From contig CBDANA010000009.1 of the NCBI GenBank assembly GCA_965197385.1, forward strand, positions 992,001 through 1,056,000: 64,000 bases of DNA, written 5' to 3'. The notes beneath the pieces are model-generated. The model was not told where the DNA came from. It saw only the letters and a program-made list of their open reading frames with translations, and ran no database searches. Positions 59,048 through 64,000 of the stretch are shown here, one piece after another; positions within the stretch are counted from its first letter, which is position 1, and every line of letters starts with the position of its first letter. Made by a program: the position numbers and the translations under genes. The stretch is from G963667915 sp965197385. GTDB lineage: Bacteria > Acidobacteriota > Vicinamibacteria > Vicinamibacterales > UBA823.

Positions 59048-60304
59048 ATGAGACAGGATGAGAGGCACCACACGTTGGACGACATCTTCGTGGGCATCGA
59101 TCTGGCGACCCGTCAGCACCAGGTGGTCGTCCTCGATGGGCAGGGACACCGCCTCACGAGCTTCAAGGTTTCGCATTCTCGAGAGGGGCTGCGCGAGCTC
59201 GTGGAGCGCTGCTCGGCCCGTCGAGTCGGCCGGGGACGAGGTACGGTGCACTTCGCGTTCGAGGCCACCGGACACGTGTGGGAGGCGGTTGGTGCATTCT
59301 TTGAGCAGCGCGCGCTTCGGTATCACGTCGTCAATCCGCTCGCGACCTTCCGGGTGCGCGAGGCTCGGCAGATGGGACGCGACAAGCGAGACCTGACCGA
59401 CGCAGAGCAGATCGCGCAGCTGCTGCGCACGGGGGTCGTGACCAAGTGCCAGCTCTTGCCCGCTCGATACATGCAACTGCGGCGAGCCTGGGGCGAGTAT
59501 CAGCGTCTACGCTGCGAGCGCGCCCGCCTCAAGACCCTGCTCGTGCATCAGCTCTACGGCGTGTTTCCGGAAATCGTCGGCGAGTGGAAAACCGTCACGG
59601 CGCCTGGGTGCCTCGCGGTGCTGCGGGCGGGCTTGCCCCCGCAGGACATCGCGATGCTGACGAAGCCGGCCTTCATCCGAGTCGTGCAAGAGCACCGGCG
59701 GGGACGGCGGATGTGGCGCTTCAAGATTGAGCAAGTCTGGGAGAAGGCCGGGAGGACGGTGGCGGCGCTCCATGGGCATGAGGCCGCCATGCGTGAAGTG
59801 ACTCGGCTGGTCGAGCGTCTCGACTTCGTCGGCGACCAACTCGATCGCGTCGCGGGCGAGCTCCAGACCGACCTCGAGGGGTTTGAGGAGCCGACGTATC
59901 TCGCGCCGTTGCCGGGGATCGGGTGGGTCACGATCGCCGGGCTACTCGCCGAGATCGGCCCCTTTCACCGATTCCGGCACGGCCGGCAGTTAGTGAAGCT
60001 CGCCGGCCTGCAGCCGTCGAGACGGGAAAGCGGCCAGCACGCGGGCCGCACACCGATCAGCAAGCGCGGCCGGGCGCAGCTGCGCGCCGTGGTCTACATG
60101 GCCACGCTGTCGTCCCTCCGCCATACCCGGCGCCTGAGAGCCCACTACGAGCGCCTCACGCAGCGCGTCACGCGGCCCCTGCCCCCCATGCAAGCGATCG
60201 GGGCCTGCATGACCAAGCTGCTGCACTACGCGTTCGCCGTCGTCCACAACCAAACGGCGTTCGACGTCAACCACGTGTGGAGGGATGATCCGATCGTCGC
60301 CTAG
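59048..60304 (+). CDS. IS110-family transposase (DEDD/serine recombinase), copy 2
   Basis: 418 residues, identical to copy 1 except for three substitutions: Ile in APLPGIGWVTIAGLLAEIG, Leu in ATLSSLRHT and Val in the last residues (DDPIVA). The PGIGW form is the usual family consensus, so this copy may be the better-preserved enzyme. The frame is open upstream to 58736 through the IS3 fragment, but the ATG at 59048 with AGGGAGG is the start shared with copy 1. Confidence 0.93.
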   Translation: MRQDERHHTLDDIFVGIDLATRQHQVVVLDGQGHRLTSFKVSHSREGLRELVERCSARRVGRGRGTVHFAFEATGHVWEAVGAFFEQRALRYHVVNPLATFRVREARQMGRDKRDLTDAEQIAQLLRTGVVTKCQLLPARYMQLRRAWGEYQRLRCERARLKTLLVHQLYGVFPEIVGEWKTVTAPGCLAVLRAGLPPQDIAMLTKPAFIRVVQEHRRGRRMWRFKIEQVWEKAGRTVAALHGHEAAMREVTRLVERLDFVGDQLDRVAGELQTDLEGFEEPTYLAPLPGIGWVTIAGLLAEIGPFHRFRHGRQLVKLAGLQPSRRESGQHAGRTPISKRGRAQLRAVVYMATLSSLRHTRRLRAHYERLTQRVTRPLPPMQAIGACMTKLLHYAFAVVHNQTAFDVNHVWRDDPIVA

Positions 60305-60532
60305 AGACCTGAGGCTCCGGCTCCGGCCGGAGAGGAGGCCATGCCGACCGTTGTCCTGAGCCCTTCGAGTCGAAGACAGCTCGACGCCCGTCCGCCAGGC
60401 ACCCTCCGCTCCTCGGGTATGAGTCCGGATGACGCACGATGGGCCGGCTCCAGCGAGCCCGTGCCCGTATCTGTCCCTCGATTGGACAGCCCAACGGCGC
60501 CGAGAGCCTTGACAACTTGGTCATAGCACGCG
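60305..60532 (+). ncRNA. Candidate bridge RNA region of the IS110-type element, copy 2
   Basis: I saw no differences from 51201-51428. The putative left target guide is CCGTTGTC at 60348-60355, here extended to CCGTTGTCC matching nine flank bases (58956-58964). The putative right guide is CGCTCC at 60407-60412, with one mismatch to this copy's right flank GGCGCG. Confidence 0.5.
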
Positions 60533-61035
60533 GCGCGACTGTGCGCGGGGAGGCCCTGCGTCACGAACAGCTCCGCCAACGTCTCGAGCACCTCGGGCGT
60601 CCGCACCCGCCGGGCGACCACAATCGCCAAACATTCCCGCGAATACTCCTCGACGACGGTCAGGATCTTCAGCGGTCGCCCGTCGGGCGTCCGCGCCGTC
60701 AGCAAGTCATACGCCCACACGTGGAGGCGATACGCGGGCCGGCAACGCACACACGACCCGTCGGTGAGCCACAACCGGCCCCGGTTGGGCTGTTTCTTGG
60801 GGACTTTCAGCCCTTCCCGCCGCCACCGCCGTTCGACCCGTTTGGGATTCACCGGCCACCCCTCCCCCCGCCACAGCCCCGTGATCCGCCGATACCCATC
60901 CCGCCCATACGCGGTCGCCAACGCGATGATCCGTTCCACCACCCGCGGCTCATCATCCGGCACCCGCGCCCGATGCCGGTGCGTGGACCGCGCCGGGCCC
61001 AGCCCGCGACAGGCCCGCCGCTCGGAGACGGCCAC
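60533..61035 (-). pseudogene. IS3 OrfB transposase, N-terminal part (copy 2)
   Basis: Same domain content as copy 1: RDGYRRITGLWRGEGWPVNP, KVPKKQPNRGRLWLTDGS, VWAYDLLTARTPDGRPLKIL, ending LFVTQGLPAHSRA at the insertion. It needs rejoining to 58649-58964 to form a full DDE transposase. Confidence 0.87.
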
Positions 61036-61079
61036 CTGGTGGCGGACTCCGGCCCCCGCCTGCCGGCGTCTCGGCGGGC

Positions 61080-61358
61080 TCAGACGTGTCCCGAGGGCAC
61101 CTCTGTAAGAATCGCGTGGTCGAGGGCTGGGTCCGCCACCAGCTGCTTGAGCCGCGGGTTCTCGCGCTCGAGCTCCTTGAGCCGCGTGGCCTGATCGAGC
61201 CGCAAGCCCCCGTACTCCTTCCGCCCCCGAGAGTACGTCTGCTCGCTGATCCCGAGTTTCTTACAGACCTGGGGCGTGCGCAGACCGCGGCTCAGCTCCA
61301 CCTCGGCCTGCCGCAGCTTGCTGACAATCTGTTCCGTGCTCTACCGCTTTGTGGGCAT
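61080..61358 (-). pseudogene. IS3 OrfA (HTH) protein with early stop (copy 2)
   Basis: Starts MPTKR, then TAG (61343-61341), then STEQIVSKLRQAEVELSRGL, TPQVCKKLGISEQTYSRGRK and the zipper RLKELERENPRLKQLVADPA. The downstream part is open to 61080. The nonsense codon replaces a residue that is Ser-preceding Arg/Ser in copy 1, so OrfA is not made normally. Confidence 0.8.
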
Positions 61359-61460
61359 CCTGCCGCCTCCTTCCGCCCAAAATCCTAACGCTGGATCTGG
61401 ACCGGTTTAAGGGGGGCAGGCCAGAAGGGCCTGGACAACCTCCGGTATTTCATCGTCCAT

Positions 61461-61574
61461 TCAGAGCTTATGAGCAATTGCTGTTGCGTGAAGCATCAGC
61501 GTCTGTGGATTTTCAGTTCCAGTTGGTTCTCCTTCGCGAAACAGCCGAATTATCTTGAACTGTAGTTCTGTCAT
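61461..61574 (-). CDS. Possible 37-residue small protein beside truncated gene
   Basis: The ATG at 61574 follows GCGGGGGA, a fair ribosome site. It opens MTELQFKIIRLFREGEPTGT, continues NPQTLMLHATAIAHKL and stops at 61461. An ATG follows at once (61460), starting MDDEIPEVVQALL, which runs into the right end of IS3 copy 2. This looks like a small operon whose second gene was cut by the IS. I do not recognise the family. The remaining 61575-61718 shows no gene. Confidence 0.4.
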   Translation of the reverse strand: MTELQFKIIRLFREGEPTGTENPQTLMLHATAIAHKL

Positions 61575-61718
61575 AAATTCCCCCGCATCAAACAGCCCAG
61601 TCCGAGAACGGCACACTCAACTGTATGAATTGTATAAAACCCATGGGGCCAATGAGGTTCATAGTCACTTACGGGTATCTATCCCGTGAGTGTTTCGGAG
61701 GGTTTTGTGGGGAAACAT

Positions 61719-61795
61719 TGGTCGGGGCGGGCAGATTTGAACTGCCGACCCCTCGGTCCCGAACCGAGTGCTCTACCAGGCTGAGCCACGCCCCG
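61719..61795 (-). tRNA. tRNA-Pro (anticodon CGG)
   Basis: Complete cloverleaf on the minus strand: acceptor CGGGGCG/CGCCCCG, D-arm GCTCAGCCTGGTAGAGC, anticodon arm CTCGG-TTCGGGA-CCGAG (anticodon CGG), T-arm GGCAG-TTCAAAT-CTGCC, discriminator A and an encoded CCA (61721-61719). It marks the return to core chromosome next to surE, ten bases away. Confidence 0.97.
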
Positions 61796-61804
61796 ACCGG
61801 TGAA

Positions 61805-62563
61805 TCATTGTACCTCAGCCGGACGTCCGAGGGTTAGCTGCTCGACGAGCTGTATGGCGGCGTGGTTCGTCAAGTCCGGGTGGAGTGGTGTCACCGAGAT
61901 CCAGCCGTCGGCGACCGCGTGGAAGTCGGACCGATCGACCTCCTCCCATCGCGTCTGGCCTTCCTCGATCCAGAAGTATGGCTGCCGGCGCGGATCCAGC
62001 GCTTCCGACACCGACGTGGAATGATTCCGGCGTCCCTGCACGGTGACCCTCAGCCCCTTCGCCGCCTTCTGCGGCACGTTGATGTTGAGGAAGGTACGGT
62101 TCGGCAAGCCCTGCTGCAGCAGCACCTCCGCCAGAGTAGCCGCTGCATTGGCGGACTGAGAAAAATCGAACCTGCCGCCACTCCGCTCCAGCGAGACCGC
62201 CAGGCTCGGGATCCCCAGGAGAGCCGCTTCCATGGCGCCGGCCACCGTGCCCGAATAGGTCACGTCGTCACCGAGGTTGGAGCCCTTGTTGATGCCCGAG
62301 ACGACCAGATCCGGCAGGCCCTTGAGGACCTTGGCAACCGCAACGTTCACGCAGTCCGTCGGCGTCCCGTCGACGCCGAAGCGGCGCCGTGCGATGCGCT
62401 CGAGTCGAAGCGGCCGTCTCAGCGTCAACGCATGGCCGACGGCGCTGACCTCGAGCAGCGGCGCCACCGCGATCACGTCTCCCAACGGCTCGAGCGCAAT
62501 GACCAGCGCTTCGAGCCCCTCCGATCGAATGCCGTCGTCGTTCGTGACAAGGATGCGCACCAT
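61805..62563 (-). CDS. surE: 5'/3'-nucleotidase SurE
   Basis: Metal-dependent survival nucleotidase acting on nucleoside monophosphates. 252 residues with the N-terminal metal motif MVRILVTNDDGIRSEGLEAL, GTPTDCVNVAVAKVL, VVSGINKGSNLGDDVTYSGT and VAGAMEAALLGIPSLAVSL. The ATG at 62563 begins exactly at the conserved start; the open frame to 62647 enters the dispersed repeat. Probably co-transcribed with the downstream tRNA-Pro. Confidence 0.95.
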   Translation of the reverse strand: MVRILVTNDDGIRSEGLEALVIALEPLGDVIAVAPLLEVSAVGHALTLRRPLRLERIARRRFGVDGTPTDCVNVAVAKVLKGLPDLVVSGINKGSNLGDDVTYSGTVAGAMEAALLGIPSLAVSLERSGGRFDFSQSANAAATLAEVLLQQGLPNRTFLNINVPQKAAKGLRVTVQGRRNHSTSVSEALDPRRQPYFWIEEGQTRWEEVDRSDFHAVADGWISVTPLHPDLTNHAAIQLVEQLTLGRPAEVQ

Positions 62564-62604
62564 GAGAAGCGCTGGAGTATAGCACCCTCGCGCGTACCGT
62601 CGAG

Positions 62605-62757
62605 CAGCCCATGGTGAGAATCTCACTGCATTCGACCGCCGATGCACCCCGCCATGGGCTGCGCTGGGCGTTGTCCACGATGGGTCGAATACTCTCGGTA
62701 TTCTCCCTCCTCGCGCCTCCCTCGAGCCGACCGCGGCCTTGGTTTAGCGGGGTCTCG
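62605..62757. repeat. Dispersed hairpin element, copy 2 (diverged)
   Basis: Shares with 21263-21428 the blocks GCATTCG..., CGCCGATGCA, and the inner hairpin followed by TCTCCCTCCTCGCGCCT. Here the hairpin is GAATACTCTCGGTATTC (62687-62703), with compensating arms. The outer end GGTTTAGCGGGGTCTCGG corresponds to the copy-1 terminal repeat, but the ends no longer pair perfectly. It lies between surE and the gene at 62863. Confidence 0.65.
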
Positions 62758-62862
62758 GTGCCACGCGGGATCACCACGGGCTGCTACGGCGTTGTCTCCA
62801 GCGCACACCGCTTCGAAGATCGCTTCTCGCAGTTGCGCCAGCGTCGATGCCTGGGTCCTCTC

Positions 62863-64000
62863 TCAGCCTCCTACCGCACGCTCGGCTCGCCCCATCGAGA
62901 GCAAATTCGCCAGGATGCGGTACGCGCCCGACACGCCGAACGGCAACTGCCGGTGCAGCGCATAGGCGAAGTAGGTGTAGTGCCCGCGGCCGTGACGAGC
63001 CGTCAGCCAGCCGCCCCGCTGCTCGGACTGGCCGAGGTCATGCGATGACACGATGGCCGTGTAGGCCGGGGCCCAGGCGCTCAGAAACTTCGAGCCCCGC
63101 TGTTCCACCCAGCCCTCAAAGTCCCCAGGCCCGATCCGGTTCGGCCATCGCAGGACCGGGTGGTCCGGTGCCAGGATGTCGACCGCCGCATCCTCCTCCG
63201 AGACTTCCTCGGCTCGACGCGGCAACTCCCCTGGAAACGGCGCATGGCGGCTCGGGTCGAACTCCTGCGTGTTGTAGAGCACGATCAGGTGTCCGCCGTG
63301 CTCGGCGTAGCCGAGGAGCCGATCGTTGAACTGGTGGAGATCGGCGCGCACCGCATACGCACGCGTGCCCACGACGATCGCGTCGAACCGGTCGAGGCGG
63401 CCCGTCGCGAGGTCCCTCTCCTGGAGCAGTTGGACCCGTGCGCCCAGCTGACCGATCGCCGCCGGCAGGGCGTCGCCGATGCCCATCACGTATCCCACCG
63501 CCAGGTCGCCCGGCAGCGTCACGTCGACGGCCCGGAGCACGCTCCGCGCCTCTCGAAACAGATAGCGCGTCTCGAGATCACGGTGTTCGATCGTCTGATA
63601 CCCCTCACGATACGTCTTCCCGCCAACGGTGGCGACAGCAGCGACGCTGCCCTCGGTACCCGTCGCGCCGACCCGGTGGAGCGTGAAGTCGAAGCGTTCC
63701 TCCACCGGCGTCGGAGCCAGACTGACTCGCGCCGGCCGTACCTCCCATCCGGGCGGCGCGTCCAGCGTCAGCGTCCCCCCGGCCGCTCCAGGTCCCGCAC
63801 GGCCCACATCCACCGTCAGGGTGACGACCTCACGCCCGCGCGGCACGATGGCCACACGTGGCCTCAGGGTCAGGCTGAGCGCCGGCACCACCTGAAGTTG
63901 CGGTCGCATGTAGCCATACGGCAGGCGGGCTTCCCGTCGCCACACCGCGGACCGGAGCGTGACCGGCACACCGTCGACCTGAAATCGCGCCACAGCGATT
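62863..64000 (-). CDS. PIG-L-deacetylase-type large protein, C-terminal part (5' end outside window)
   Basis: About 378 codons are visible and the frame stays open past 64000. Residues include a NEW3-like immunoglobulin domain (VPRGREVVTLTVDVGRAG, TLDAPPGWEVRPARVSL). A Rossmann/GATase-like domain follows (LGARVQLLQERDLATGRLDR, FDAIVVGTRAYAVRADLHQF, GGHLIVLYNTQEFDPS, then DILAPDHPVLRWPNRIG and GWVEQRGSKFLSAW). This matches the C-terminus of very long PIG-L deacetylases of acidobacteria and bacteroidetes, but the catalytic domain itself is off-window, so the name is tentative. Confidence 0.65.
   Translation of the reverse strand, partial: IAVARFQVDGVPVTLRSAVWRREARLPYGYMRPQLQVVPALSLTLRPRVAIVPRGREVVTLTVDVGRAGPGAAGGTLTLDAPPGWEVRPARVSLAPTPVEERFDFTLHRVGATGTEGSVAAVATVGGKTYREGYQTIEHRDLETRYLFREARSVLRAVDVTLPGDLAVGYVMGIGDALPAAIGQLGARVQLLQERDLATGRLDRFDAIVVGTRAYAVRADLHQFNDRLLGYAEHGGHLIVLYNTQEFDPSRHAPFPGELPRRAEEVSEEDAAVDILAPDHPVLRWPNRIGPGDFEGWVEQRGSKFLSAWAPAYTAIVSSHDLGQSEQRGGWLTARHGRGHYTYFAYALHRQLPFGVSGAYRILANLLSMGRAERAVGG

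Larger units (their letters stand above)
58965..60532. mobile_element. IS110-family (IS1111-like) insertion sequence, copy 2
   Basis: Same length and sequence as 49861-51428 apart from about five substitutions, including C/T in the 5' leader, ACC/ATC in the PGTGW/PGIGW motif and two changes giving SSI/SSL. Inserted at the same codon position of the second IS3 OrfB and in the same orientation. The left flank again ends CCGTTGTC (58956-58963). Confidence 0.88.
58620..61423. mobile_element. IS3-family element, copy 2, interrupted by an IS110-type element
   Basis: Left end TGACCCGCCCCCCAGGG. The right end, read inward from 61423, is TGGCCTGCCCCCCTTAA. 2804 bp including the 1568-bp insertion. Sequence identity to copy 1 is patchy, from nearly identical blocks (for example 60574-60890) to clearly diverged ones, so the two IS3 copies are related but not recent duplicates. 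No target duplication is visible. Confidence 0.8.

Overview
The window is a 64 kb piece of a high-GC bacterial chromosome, most likely an acidobacterium of the Vicinamibacteria type. The best taxonomic pointer is the gene at 28897-30216, which has the architecture of the 'VWFA-related Acidobacterial domain' family. Many relics of Ser/Thr kinases with TolB/WD40-type tails and a bactofilin fit the same group. The assignment is inferred from gene content only.

Layout. (1) 1-9728 is an exopolysaccharide locus. galE (partial) and ugd lie on the minus strand. Diverging from them are five glycosyltransferases, a polyprenyl-phosphate sugar-1-P transferase and a UDP-xylose synthase. Together they would make UDP-Gal, UDP-GlcA and UDP-Xyl and build a lipid-linked heteropolysaccharide; no flippase or polymerase is in view. 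(2) 9732-39932 is mostly ordinary chromosome: a 909-residue coiled-coil protein, pgsA, a TPR lipoprotein, tsaC-hflX, glpX, an acyl-CoA dehydrogenase, a SAM hydrolase, a bactofilin, a cysteine desulfurase coupled to mnmA, trxB-trxA-glgA, an orphan fdhE, a D,D-carboxypeptidase, the VWFA protein, three proteins with extremely basic tails around hemE-hemY, and an arginase. (3) 35970-40462 holds a four-gene 2-oxoacid chain-elongation operon (synthase, two-subunit isomerase, beta-decarboxylating dehydrogenase) divergent from its own Lrp/AsnC regulator. It resembles the first half of aminoadipate-type lysine synthesis or archaeal-type leucine synthesis.

(4) 41645-61423 is a mobile-element region. 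A tRNA-Lys gene carries a 45-bp 3'-end sequence that recurs 5.2 kb downstream. A decayed tyrosine-recombinase tail follows each copy, which suggests two integrative elements in tandem. Inside and beyond are an intact IS1380-like element and a 272-bp internally deleted derivative, a frameshifted lactonase, an M20 amidohydrolase, a serine hydrolase, a ParA fragment, and many truncated kinase pieces. Two IS3-family elements are each interrupted at the same codon by an almost identical 1568-bp IS110/IS1111-type element. The long non-coding 3' end of that element contains an 8-nt match to the flanking target and strong hairpins, which makes it a candidate bridge RNA that can be tested directly. Interspersed cargo includes an FNR-like reductase, an ACT-domain protein, glutamate dehydrogenase (frameshifted near its end) and an M19 dipeptidase.

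(5) 61719-64000 returns to core genes: tRNA-Pro(CGG), surE and the C-terminal part of a large PIG-L-deacetylase-like protein that runs off the window. A second copy of a 150-170-bp hairpin-forming dispersed repeat (first copy at 21263-21428) lies between surE and that gene.
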